A stretch of DNA of 7,745 bases. Origin: Rhodobacteraceae bacterium UBA6236. GTDB lineage: Bacteria; Pseudomonadota; Alphaproteobacteria; Rhodobacterales; Rhodobacteraceae. The notes beneath the pieces are model-generated. The model saw nothing but the letters and a program-made list of their open reading frames with translations, had not been told where the DNA came from and did not search any database. Shown here piece by piece: positions 1-5,463 of this stretch; the stretch's first letter is position 1; the number at the start of each line of letters is the position of its first letter. Both the position numbers and the translations under genes were made by a program. The DNA lies in NCBI GenBank assembly GCA_002440945.1, contig DJWG01000016.1:308-8052 (forward strand), written 5' to 3'.

Positions 1-560
1 TGCAGGTGATGGACCACGGCAAGCTGACCGACCACAACGGTCGGCAGGTGGATTTCCGCAACGTGATCCTGATCATGACGTCGAACGCGGGCGCGGCCGA
101 CCAAGCCAAGGCGGCGATCGGCTTCGGGCGCGACCGGCGCGAGGGCGAGGATACCGCCGCGATCGAGCGGACCTTCACGCCCGAATTCCGCAACCGCCTG
201 GATGCGGTCATCAGCTTCGCGCCCTTGTCGCGCGAGGTGATCCTGCAGGTGGTCGACAAGTTCATCCTGCAACTTGAAGCACAGCTGATGGACCGCAATG
301 TCCATATCGAACTGACGCCCGAAGCCGCGAACTGGCTGGCGGAGCGTGGCTATGATGATCGGATGGGTGCGCGTCCGCTGGGGCGTGTGATCCAGGAACA
401 CATCAAGAAGCCGCTGGCGGAAGAACTGCTGTTCGGCAAGCTGACCAAGGGCGGTGTGGTTCGGGTTTCGGTCAAGGACGACGCCATCGTCCTCAACGCC
501 GAGGAGCCGACGAAGCCGCAACTGACGGGCTCGCGTCCGCCGCTGCTGACCGCCGACTGA
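1..560 (+). CDS. clpA: ATP-dependent Clp protease ATP-binding subunit ClpA, C-terminal part (5' end outside window)
   Basis: This is the last ~185 codons of ClpA, the AAA+ unfoldase that feeds substrates to the ClpP peptidase in the cytoplasm. The frame is open to the left edge (first full codon at position 3), so the apparent GTG at position 6 is an internal Val codon. Visible parts, in order: the second AAA+ module after Walker B (VMDHGKLTD), sensor 1 in MTSNAG, an IGF tripeptide at bases 117-125, FTPEFRNRLD with the arginine-finger region, and the sensor-2 segment MGARPLGRVIQ followed by KKPLAEELLFG. The IGF/IGL loop docks on ClpP and is absent from the disaggregase ClpB, which settles ClpA over ClpB. 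The tail after the last domain is short and Pro/Thr-rich. It converges with the small minus-strand gene at 663-848. Confidence 0.96.
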   Translation, partial: QVMDHGKLTDHNGRQVDFRNVILIMTSNAGAADQAKAAIGFGRDRREGEDTAAIERTFTPEFRNRLDAVISFAPLSREVILQVVDKFILQLEAQLMDRNVHIELTPEAANWLAERGYDDRMGARPLGRVIQEHIKKPLAEELLFGKLTKGGVVRVSVKDDAIVLNAEEPTKPQLTGSRPPLLTAD

Positions 561-568
561 CCAAATGC

Positions 569-591
569 CCGGGTGGAGGATCTCCGCCCGG
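569..591 (+). terminator. Hairpin just after clpA (probable 3' end of clpA mRNA)
   Basis: A 10-bp stem (CCGGGTGGAG with CTCCGCCCGG) and a GAT loop start 8 bases after the clpA stop. One pair (574/586) is G.U in plus-strand RNA but would be an A.C mismatch in minus-strand RNA, so the structure is better formed on the clpA transcript. No T-tract follows, so it may be a 3'-end-protecting hairpin or part of a composite terminator with the next stem, rather than a complete intrinsic terminator. Confidence 0.5.
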
Positions 592-615
592 ACCCTTCAA
601 AGCAGATCCAAAGCA

Positions 616-641
616 AAAGGCCGGGGTTTCCCCCGGCCTTT
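616..641 (-). terminator. Intrinsic terminator, mainly for the small minus-strand gene, possibly bidirectional
   Basis: A perfect 11-bp stem (AAAGGCCGGGG with CCCCGGCCTTT) and a 4-base loop lie 21 bases beyond the stop of the 61-residue gene. Read on the minus strand the loop is GAAA, a GNRA tetraloop, and the stem runs into TTTTGCTTT, so it is a good intrinsic terminator in that direction. On the plus strand the stem ends in TTT followed by ACCTGTTT, so it could also stop clpA transcripts, less strongly. Confidence 0.8.
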
Positions 642-662
642 ACCTGTTTCCGCTACAGTGCG

Positions 663-848
663 TCACTTGCGGTCGGGCGACCGCTGCGGCTGCTGCTGCT
701 GGTTGCCCTGCTGCTGACGCGAACGGTCATCGGCCTGGTGCATCTGGCCGCTTTTCTGGTCGCGCATCCGGCCCTTGTCCTGATTGGACTGCTGGGTGGA
801 CTTGGATTTCTGATCTTGCGACTGATTGCGGTTGTCGTTGTTGGCCAT
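663..848 (-). CDS. Small Gln-rich hydrophilic protein, probably disordered, stress-linked (61 aa)
   Basis: I do not recognise a named family. The protein begins MANNDNRNQSQDQK and ends QRSPDRK. The ATG at 848 is chosen because a near-ideal Shine-Dalgarno site (AAGGAGG) lies 8 bases before it; the longer frame reaching further upstream has no such support and would run through the promoter. Composition is extreme: 17 of 61 residues are Gln, Asn, Ser, Asp, Arg and Lys make up most of the rest, and there is no Leu, Ile, Val, Phe, Tyr, Trp, Cys or Glu. It therefore cannot form a hydrophobic core and should be intrinsically disordered and heat-soluble, as known for hydrophilin/LEA-like stress proteins. 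The net charge is positive. An EcfG-type promoter upstream and an intrinsic terminator downstream make it a stand-alone transcription unit. The stress role is inferred from promoter and composition. Confidence 0.8.
   Translation of the reverse strand: MANNDNRNQSQDQKSKSTQQSNQDKGRMRDQKSGQMHQADDRSRQQQGNQQQQPQRSPDRK
690..716 (-). repeat. CAG-codon runs encoding two Gln tracts
   Basis: Within the 3' third of the small gene, CTG on the plus strand repeats four times (690-701) and three times (708-716), read as CAG Gln codons. These give the QQQQ and QQQ tracts separated by Gly-Asn. The runs are short, but being in-frame trinucleotide repeats they could vary in copy number between strains without breaking the frame. 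Confidence 0.6.
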
Positions 849-856
849 GATATGGT

Positions 857-863
857 CCTCCTT
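857..863 (-). promoter_or_regulatory. Strong ribosome binding site of the 61-aa gene
   Basis: AAGGAGG on the minus strand ends 8 bases before the ATG at 848. It matches the anti-Shine-Dalgarno core fully and is the strongest such site in the window. It decides the start codon of the small gene and predicts high translation when the gene is transcribed. Confidence 0.85.
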
Positions 864-866
864 CGC

Positions 867-883
867 CCGGTTTCGTGAACCGG
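867..883 (-). other. Hairpin at the predicted 5' end of the small gene's mRNA
   Basis: CCGGTT and AACCGG form a perfect 6-bp stem around a 5-base loop, 3 bases upstream of the AAGGAGG ribosome binding site. It is also only a few bases from the transcription start predicted by the promoter at 892-916 (about 884-887). The leader would thus begin with a stem-loop, which could stabilise the mRNA. A regulatory role is inference only. Confidence 0.4.
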
Positions 884-891
884 CTCGGAAA

Positions 892-916
892 AACGCCCGA
901 AACCGCGACCCGTTCC
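892..916 (-). promoter_or_regulatory. EcfG-type (general stress response sigma) promoter of the 61-aa gene
   Basis: On the minus strand GGAAC (bases 916-912) is followed by exactly 16 bases and then CGTT (895-892), which continues CGTTTTT. This equals the GGAAC-N16/17-CGTT consensus known for the alphaproteobacterial general stress sigma factor EcfG/SigT (ECF15). Initiation 5-8 bases downstream would give a leader of roughly 37 bases before the ATG at 848. The site is correctly oriented in a non-coding gap in front of a stress-like gene. Another ECF sigma with an AAC-type -35 preference could use it instead, and some Rhodobacterales may lack EcfG, so the sigma assignment is less sure than the promoter itself. 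Confidence 0.72.
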
Positions 917-966
917 GTCGATCGCCGGGCCTTATCCCCAAGCTTGGGCCACTTCCCGCGCGGAAA

Positions 967-984
967 TGCGCCAGTTCCGGCGCA
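967..984 (-). terminator. Weak hairpin after the OmpA-domain gene
   Basis: TGCGCC and GGCGCA form a 6-bp stem with a 6-base loop, 22 bases past the stop of the MotB-like gene. In the minus direction TTTCC follows. The stem is short and the T-run is only three bases, so it may be a weak terminator or chance in GC-rich DNA. It lies upstream of the EcfG-like promoter, where a boundary between the two transcription units would be expected. Confidence 0.3.
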
Positions 985-1006
985 AGGCCCACGCCTCACG
1001 GCAAGT

Positions 1007-2605
1007 TCAGCGTTCGGTCAGCTTCAACTCGATCCGCCGGTTCTGCGCCCGCGCCTCGGCCGAGTCGCCGGGCGCCACGGGGCGATATTCGCCAAAGCCC
1101 GTCGCCGCCATCCGTTCGGGCGGGAAGCCCAGGTCATCCTGCATGTAACGCACCACCGACAGGGCGCGCGCCTGGCTCAGCTGCCAGTTGTCCTTGAACT
1201 CCCCCTGCCCCGAAAGCGGCACGTTGTCGGTATGGCCATCGACCCGGATGATCCAGTCGAGTTCGGGCGGGATCTCGGACGCGACCTGCTTCAAGGTCTG
1301 GACGACGCCCGCGATCTGCGACCGCCCCTCGGGCAGCAGTTCCGCCGATCCCGGCGCGAACAGCACTTCGGAGGAAAAGACGAACCGGTCGCCCACGACG
1401 CGGACCCCTTCGCGGCCCGCCAGCACCTGGCTCAGCCGTCCGAAGAACTCCGAACGGTAGCGCGCGAGGTCGGTATTTTCGGCCTTCAGCCGTTCGGCCT
1501 CGGCCTCGGCGCGCTGGCGTTCCGCGGTTTCCAGTTCGGCCCGGCGCCTCTGTTCGGCCGCGACTTGGGCCAGGGCGGAATTGAGCTGCGCGCCCAGCGC
1601 CTCGATCTGCACCTTGGCATCCGCGTCCCGCGCCGCCGAGGCATCCAGAAGCCCCTGCAGCGACGCCAGTTGTCCGCGCAGCGCCGCCACCTGTTCATTC
1701 AGAAGCGCCATCTTGCGCTGCCCTTCGGCAGATACCGCCTTTTCATCGGCCAGCGCCTTTTCCGCCGCCGCAAGCAGGCCCGCGCGTCTCTCGGCCTCTG
1801 TCAGGTTGCCGGCGCGGTCGGTGAGCGCCTGATCGCGGGCCGCTTCGGCAGCCGCAAGCAGGGTCAGGGTTTCCTCGGCCTTCTTTCGCTGTTCCTCCAG
1901 CGCCAGCGACATCGCGGTCAGTTCATCGGTTGAATTCTTCAACCGTTCGCGCAGCGCCTCGGCCGCCGCGGCATCGGCCAGCCGGGCCTTTTCGGCGTCC
2001 GAAAGCTTGCTGCCCGCTTCGTCGTTCTTGCGTTTCAGATCCTCGACCAGCGCCGCAAGCGCATCGCGCCGCGCCGCCGCCAGACGGGCGGTTTCGGCAG
2101 TCGCGTCGACCTCGGTCCGGGCCTTGGCCAGCGCGAGGTTCAGCGCCTCTTGATCCGAGATCAACTTGTCACGCGCCGTCGTCAGTTCGCTGATCTGCCC
2201 GCGCGCCTGATCGCGTTCGGACAGCAGCGTCGCAACCTGGGCCTCGAAACTGGTGATCCTGGCGCTCGCCGCCCCAAGTTCCCCCTTCGTCCGGTCAAGC
2301 GACGCGGTCAGCGTGGCCACAAGCGCGGTCTGCCGGTCCAGATCGCCGCTCAGCGCCGTGACCTGCCCCGTCAGGTCGGCGGTCTTCGACCGCTCCATCC
2401 CCAGCGCATCGGCCAGTTGCGAAAGCTGGGCGTTCAGCGCGCCAAGTTCGCTGTTCTTCTCGGTGATGGTGTCCCTTAGCGAAAACTGAACGATCATGAA
2501 GACGGTGAGGACGAACATCAGCACCATCACCAGCGCCGTCATCACATCCAGAAACCCCGGCCAGATCGAGGCCGGGCTGCGGGCACCACGGGTGTTCAGG
2601 GCCAC
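1007..2605 (-). CDS. MotB-like stator subunit: one TM helix, long coiled coil, OmpA-type peptidoglycan-binding domain (532 aa)
   Basis: Probable second subunit of a proton-driven inner-membrane machine anchored to peptidoglycan. Residues 13-41 form one transmembrane helix with a single acidic residue, D20, placed like the proton-carrying Asp of MotB, TolR and ExbD. Residues ~45-385 are rich in Ala, Glu, Leu, Lys, Arg and Gln with almost no Pro, and read as a very long coiled coil. Residues ~410-532 are an OmpA/MotB C-terminal domain, with DGHTDNVP (456-463), NWQLSQARA (473-481) and NRRIELKL (522-529) carrying the usual Asp and Arg peptidoglycan contacts. MotB itself is only about 300 residues, so the coil is the main difference. 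The start is GTG at 2605, four bases after the stop of the channel subunit, implying translational coupling. D20 precedes the first internal Met (M22), which supports this early start. The cargo or rotor is unknown. Confidence 0.9.
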   Translation of the reverse strand: MALNTRGARSPASIWPGFLDVMTALVMVLMFVLTVFMIVQFSLRDTITEKNSELGALNAQLSQLADALGMERSKTADLTGQVTALSGDLDRQTALVATLTASLDRTKGELGAASARITSFEAQVATLLSERDQARGQISELTTARDKLISDQEALNLALAKARTEVDATAETARLAAARRDALAALVEDLKRKNDEAGSKLSDAEKARLADAAAAEALRERLKNSTDELTAMSLALEEQRKKAEETLTLLAAAEAARDQALTDRAGNLTEAERRAGLLAAAEKALADEKAVSAEGQRKMALLNEQVAALRGQLASLQGLLDASAARDADAKVQIEALGAQLNSALAQVAAEQRRRAELETAERQRAEAEAERLKAENTDLARYRSEFFGRLSQVLAGREGVRVVGDRFVFSSEVLFAPGSAELLPEGRSQIAGVVQTLKQVASEIPPELDWIIRVDGHTDNVPLSGQGEFKDNWQLSQARALSVVRYMQDDLGFPPERMAATGFGEYRPVAPGDSAEARAQNRRIELKLTER

Positions 2606-2609
2606 GGCC

Positions 2610-3773
2610 CTAACCCCGCCGCGTCAGGGTGGGCTGACCAAGCTGCCGCACTGCCTTGGTCAGCTGCGCCAGATCGGAGCGCAGATCGGCAAGGCTTTCC
2701 TGCCGCCCGCCCGCGACTTCCTCCAGAAGTCGCAGAAGCTGCACGTCGATCGACCTGAGCCGCATCCGGCTTTCGGCATCGGTGCCGGAATAGCCGCCTT
2801 CGGCATGGGCCGTCTCCATCAGGGAAACGACCTTGTCCTGTCCGGCGGCGATCCGGGCCAGCGCCTCGGCCATCGGCCCGGACTGGGCGCCCGAAAGCAG
2901 CCCCGCCAGGCGTTCATCGGCCAGATCGCGGGCCTGTTCGGACCGTTCCAGCACCGCCTGCACCGCTTCAAGCCGTTCGGACATCTGGTCGAACGCCTCG
3001 GCGAACATCGCGGTATCGGTCTGGCCCTCACCCTCGCCCGACGAAAGACCAAGGCGGGTGAAGCTTGAAAGCCAGTCTTCGAGTTCGCGATAGAACCGGT
3101 TCTGGCCATGCCCGGCAAACAGCTCCAGCAGGCCCACGACCAGCGATCCCGCAAGGCCGAGAAGCGAAGAGGAAAACGCCGTCCCCATGCCACCCAGCTG
3201 CGCCTCAAGCCCGGTCATCAGCTTCTGGAAGACTTCGACGCTGGATTCCCCTTCCTTGGGCGCCAGCGCGCGGATGGTGTCGACGACCGCCGGAACGGTG
3301 GTGGTCAGACCGTAAAGCGTTCCCAGAAGGCCAAGGAAAATCAATAGGTTGGTGATGTATCGCGTGATGTCGCGGGCTTCTTCGATGCGTGCGGTGACGG
3401 ATTCAAGGATCGAGCGGGCCGAGGAATAGGGGATCTGCCCGGTCCGCGTGCCCCGGACGCGGAAAAGATGCGCGAGCGGCGCCAAAAGCCGCGGCGCGGC
3501 GCGGTCGCTTTGGAACTGGCCGCGCGCGAAGGCTTCGATCCAGCTTACCGACTGCACCAGCTGCGCGACCTGCGAGAAGCAGGTCAGAACGCCGATGGCG
3601 AAGACCAGAAGGATGGTGCCGTTGAGCCAAGGGTTGTCGATGAAGACCGTGAAGATCTTGCCGTAGATGAGCGAAGCCCCGGCCACCACCAGCGCCAACG
3701 CGATCAGCATCATCAGGATTTGTCGAACCGGCTGCGAAAACAAGGGCTCGATCTTGCGCACCGGTCTGTCCAT
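2610..3773 (-). CDS. MotA/TolQ/ExbB-family proton channel subunit with long cytoplasmic tail (387 aa)
   Basis: Probable channel-forming partner of the MotB-like protein. I place four membrane segments at about residues 18-38, 51-71, 139-160 and 198-219, with an Arg-rich loop (~73-138) and a ~165-residue C-terminal tail, both predicted cytoplasmic. The third segment holds LLGTLYGLTTTV (T152) and the fourth GMGTAFSSSLLG (T198), which match the conserved Gly/Thr-rich core lining the ion path in the MotA/TolQ/ExbB family. The tail (~250-380) is Ala/Glu/Leu/Arg-rich and likely helical coiled coil, longer than in TolQ or ExbB. The four-segment layout resembles MotA and ZorA more than three-segment ExbB, although such proteins are often labelled 'biopolymer transporter ExbB'. 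No flagellar, tolR/A/B, tonB or zorC/D genes lie nearby. It is the first gene of a two-gene unit with its own promoter at 3808-3836. Confidence 0.88.
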   Translation of the reverse strand: MDRPVRKIEPLFSQPVRQILMMLIALALVVAGASLIYGKIFTVFIDNPWLNGTILLVFAIGVLTCFSQVAQLVQSVSWIEAFARGQFQSDRAAPRLLAPLAHLFRVRGTRTGQIPYSSARSILESVTARIEEARDITRYITNLLIFLGLLGTLYGLTTTVPAVVDTIRALAPKEGESSVEVFQKLMTGLEAQLGGMGTAFSSSLLGLAGSLVVGLLELFAGHGQNRFYRELEDWLSSFTRLGLSSGEGEGQTDTAMFAEAFDQMSERLEAVQAVLERSEQARDLADERLAGLLSGAQSGPMAEALARIAAGQDKVVSLMETAHAEGGYSGTDAESRMRLRSIDVQLLRLLEEVAGGRQESLADLRSDLAQLTKAVRQLGQPTLTRRG

Positions 3774-3807
3774 CGGACTGTCTCACCCTGCCTTGGCGTT
3801 CGGCGGA

Positions 3808-3836
3808 ACAATAGGCGGGGCTTCTGCGGCTGCCAA
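3808..3836 (-). promoter_or_regulatory. Sigma70-like promoter for the stator-like gene pair
   Basis: On the minus strand TTGGCA (3836-3831; 5 of 6 to TTGACA), a 17-base spacer and TATTGT (3813-3808; 4 of 6 to TATAAT) lie in the 65-base gap before the ATG at 3773. Transcription would start near 3800, leaving a leader of about 27 bases. The -35 box ends three bases before the stop of the upstream gene, so the pair can be expressed separately from it. A 7-base inverted repeat (CCTTGGC at 3791-3797, GCCAAGG at 3832-3838) overlaps the -35 box and the start region; whether it is an operator is unknown. Confidence 0.6.
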
Positions 3837-3838
3837 GG

Positions 3839-4378
3839 TCAATCCCCGCGCCGCTTCCGCACCTGCAGCGCCAGTGCATCCAGATCGGCGTCCGATATCC
3901 CAAGCTCGGTCAGGTGCGCGGCGGTCGAATAGAGGTAATCGGCGTTCGGCCCCTTGATCCCTGCCCGTTCGGCGATCACGCGCACCTGATCTTCCACCGG
4001 CAGGGCCCCGGCATACTGGTCGTGGTCGCGGTTGATGATGAAGGTCAGCGCCGTGACCCTGGGCCCCTTTTCCAGACGGATCGGCAGCCATGCCTCGTGA
4101 TAGGCGGACGAGATCAGTTCGCGGTCGCGCAGGTAGCCGACCGTTGGCTCTGCCAGGTCATCGGCGACACGGTAGGCCACGCCGTTGCACGAAGCCTCGG
4201 CCTCGGCATCCAGGGCAAGGACAAGGCCCGGTTCGTCAACCGTGCCGCGATAATGAATCGAATGCATGCAGAAGGACCGCCGCCATCCCCCCAGCGTCGC
4301 CCGCTGCCGTTCGGCAAAGACGAAGCCCGGATCCCAGATCAGCGAGCCATAGGCAAAGACCCAAAGCGGTCGGTCCAT
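3839..4378 (-). CDS. ChaC-type gamma-glutamylcyclotransferase (179 aa)
   Basis: Cytoplasmic enzyme of the ChaC/GCG family. These enzymes release 5-oxoproline from gamma-glutamyl peptides; ChaC members act chiefly on glutathione, giving Cys-Gly. The N-terminal FAYGSLIWDP holds the family's YGSL substrate-binding loop at residues 10-13. YLRDRELISSAY aligns with the segment bearing the catalytic Glu, which I place at E87. ALTFIINRDHDQYAG and the C-terminal LYSTAAHL segment also fit the family. Its length is normal for bacterial ChaC. The ATG at 4378 is preceded by AAGGG at about 9 bases. It is transcribed away from the DUF2125 gene and lies 65 bases before the stator-like pair on the same strand, so read-through into that pair is possible. 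No functional link to its neighbours is evident. Confidence 0.88.
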   Translation of the reverse strand: MDRPLWVFAYGSLIWDPGFVFAERQRATLGGWRRSFCMHSIHYRGTVDEPGLVLALDAEAEASCNGVAYRVADDLAEPTVGYLRDRELISSAYHEAWLPIRLEKGPRVTALTFIINRDHDQYAGALPVEDQVRVIAERAGIKGPNADYLYSTAAHLTELGISDADLDALALQVRKRRGD

Positions 4379-4430
4379 CGTCGCAATCCCTTGCCGGCCG
4401 CCGTCCAGGCGGCACTGGTCCTGTCCTTTG

Positions 4431-4442
4431 GGGAAGGATAAT
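4431..4442 (+). promoter_or_regulatory. Ambiguous start signals before the DUF2125 gene
   Basis: GGGAAGGATAAT can be read in two ways. AAGGA (4434-4438) could be a ribosome binding site for a TTG at 4444, in frame with the DUF2125 protein. Or GATAAT (4437-4442; 5 of 6 to the -10 consensus) could be a -10 box giving a start near 4449 and a short leader with AAAGG (4461-4465) eight bases before the ATG at 4474. No good -35 box stands 16-18 bases upstream, so the promoter reading is weak. Confidence 0.3.
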
Positions 4443-4473
4443 CTTGGCGGCGAACAAGCGAAAGGTCTTCTTC

Positions 4474-5460
4474 ATGCGGCGATTGGTGGGTCTGGTTCTG
4501 GTCGCGGCGGTGCTTTACGGCGGGTATTGGGTCGTGGGATCGCGGGCGACGCTGGCGGGCGTCAGGCAGGCGCTGGCGCAGATGAAGGCCGAAGGTCTGG
4601 CGGATTACGCGGATGTGTCGATCCGGGGCTTTCCGTCGCGCTTCGATCTGACCATCGACCAGCCGCGATTCCGATCGGCGGATGGCCTGACAGAGTGGGT
4701 TGCCCCCTTCGCGCAGATCTTCGCCTTGTCCTACCGACCGAACCACATCATTGCCGTCCTGCCGCAGCAGCAGACCCTGACCCTGGCCGGCGCCCCGCTG
4801 CAGGTCACATCGGACGACATGCGCGGCAGCGCGGTTTTCGGCGCCTCGACCATGCTGCCGCTTGACCATGCGCAGACCGTGGCGAAAGAGGTGATCGTGA
4901 CAGGGCCAAGCGACGGCTTTGCCCTGACAGAGCTTCGCGCCGCCGTTCGGACGGCGGATACGGCGCAAAACAGCTATGACATCGCCGCAGAGGTTTCAGG
5001 GCTGTCCCCGACCGGCGAGGCGCAACCGATCTGGGCGCTGGTGGCGGGGGATGCGGCCGCGAAGGGCTGGCTGAAGGCGGAAACCACCGCGACCTTCGAC
5101 CGCCCGCTTGACAGGCAGGCGGCGGAGGCGGGCGTGCGGATGACCGGGCTTCAGGTCTCGAACCTTCAGGCAAGCTATGGGCAATTCCAGCTTCGGGGCA
5201 CCGGGGCCCTGACCGTTACCCTCGCGGGGGTGCCGGAGGGGAAGATCGACCTTGAGGTGAGGGGTTGGCAGGGGCTTCCGCAGGTGATGGTCGAAACCGG
5301 GCTGATCAAGCCCGAAGTCGCGCCGACCGTGGCCAAGATGCTTGAGGCGCTGGCGGTGGGCAGTGGCAGCAGCGACGGGACGCTGCGGCTGCCTTTGACG
5401 ATGACGGATGGCCGGATGGCGCTGGGGCCGATACCGCTGGGGCCTGCGCCGCAGTTCTAG
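4474..5460 (+). CDS. DUF2125 family protein, membrane-anchored or exported (328 aa)
   Basis: Protein of unknown function from a family I know from alphaproteobacteria. Residues 1-22 begin MRRLVGLVLVAAVLYGGYWVVG, a signal peptide or uncleaved membrane anchor, so the rest is probably periplasmic. Family-like features are VSIRGFPSRFDLTI (residues 48-61), WVAPFAQIFALSY (75-87) and a body of alternating polar/apolar stretches that suggests mostly beta structure. The ATG at 4474 is chosen because AAAGG lies 8 bases upstream and it starts directly at the hydrophobic segment. A TTG at 4444 would add ten residues (MAANKRKVFF), also with a plausible ribosome site. The frame stays open further left, but that part is antisense to the cyclotransferase gene. 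The gene is divergent from the cyclotransferase, and its stop is 3 bases from the stop of the convergent extensin-family gene. Confidence 0.82.
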   Translation: MRRLVGLVLVAAVLYGGYWVVGSRATLAGVRQALAQMKAEGLADYADVSIRGFPSRFDLTIDQPRFRSADGLTEWVAPFAQIFALSYRPNHIIAVLPQQQTLTLAGAPLQVTSDDMRGSAVFGASTMLPLDHAQTVAKEVIVTGPSDGFALTELRAAVRTADTAQNSYDIAAEVSGLSPTGEAQPIWALVAGDAAAKGWLKAETTATFDRPLDRQAAEAGVRMTGLQVSNLQASYGQFQLRGTGALTVTLAGVPEGKIDLEVRGWQGLPQVMVETGLIKPEVAPTVAKMLEALAVGSGSSDGTLRLPLTMTDGRMALGPIPLGPAPQF

Positions 5461-5463
5461 CGG

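Noticed and set aside
663..992. 109-codon form of the small Gln-rich gene
   Set aside because: The first 48 codons run through the promoter and leader, have a different composition, and lack a ribosome site, while AAGGAGG stands 8 bases before the ATG at 848.
875..1933. 352-codon plus-strand frame antisense to the MotB-like gene
   Set aside because: It lies wholly opposite a protein with clear domains, is rich in Arg, Leu and Gly as expected from the reverse frame of Ala/Glu-rich coding DNA, has no ribosome site, and reads through the EcfG-like promoter and the gap.
1007..3773. Zorya anti-phage system (ZorA/ZorB)
   Set aside because: The two proteins share the stator architecture, but no zorC, zorD or zorE is adjacent: one side has the 61-aa gene and clpA, the other a housekeeping cyclotransferase. 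The context looks like core chromosome, not a defence island.
1007..3773. Flagellar MotA/MotB or Tol-Pal TolQ/TolR
   Set aside because: The coiled coil of the B subunit and the tail of the A subunit are far longer than in those systems, and no flagellar or tolA/tolB/pal genes are present in the window.
4397..4413. 6-bp hairpin GCCGCC/GGCGGC in the divergent gap
   Set aside because: It is short, made only of G and C in a GC-rich gap, with no T-tract and no clear link to either start; chance is the simplest reading.
4090..4473. Long N-terminal extension of the DUF2125 frame
   Set aside because: It is antisense to the well-supported cyclotransferase gene, is Arg/Pro-rich, and would bury the hydrophobic anchor at residue ~130.
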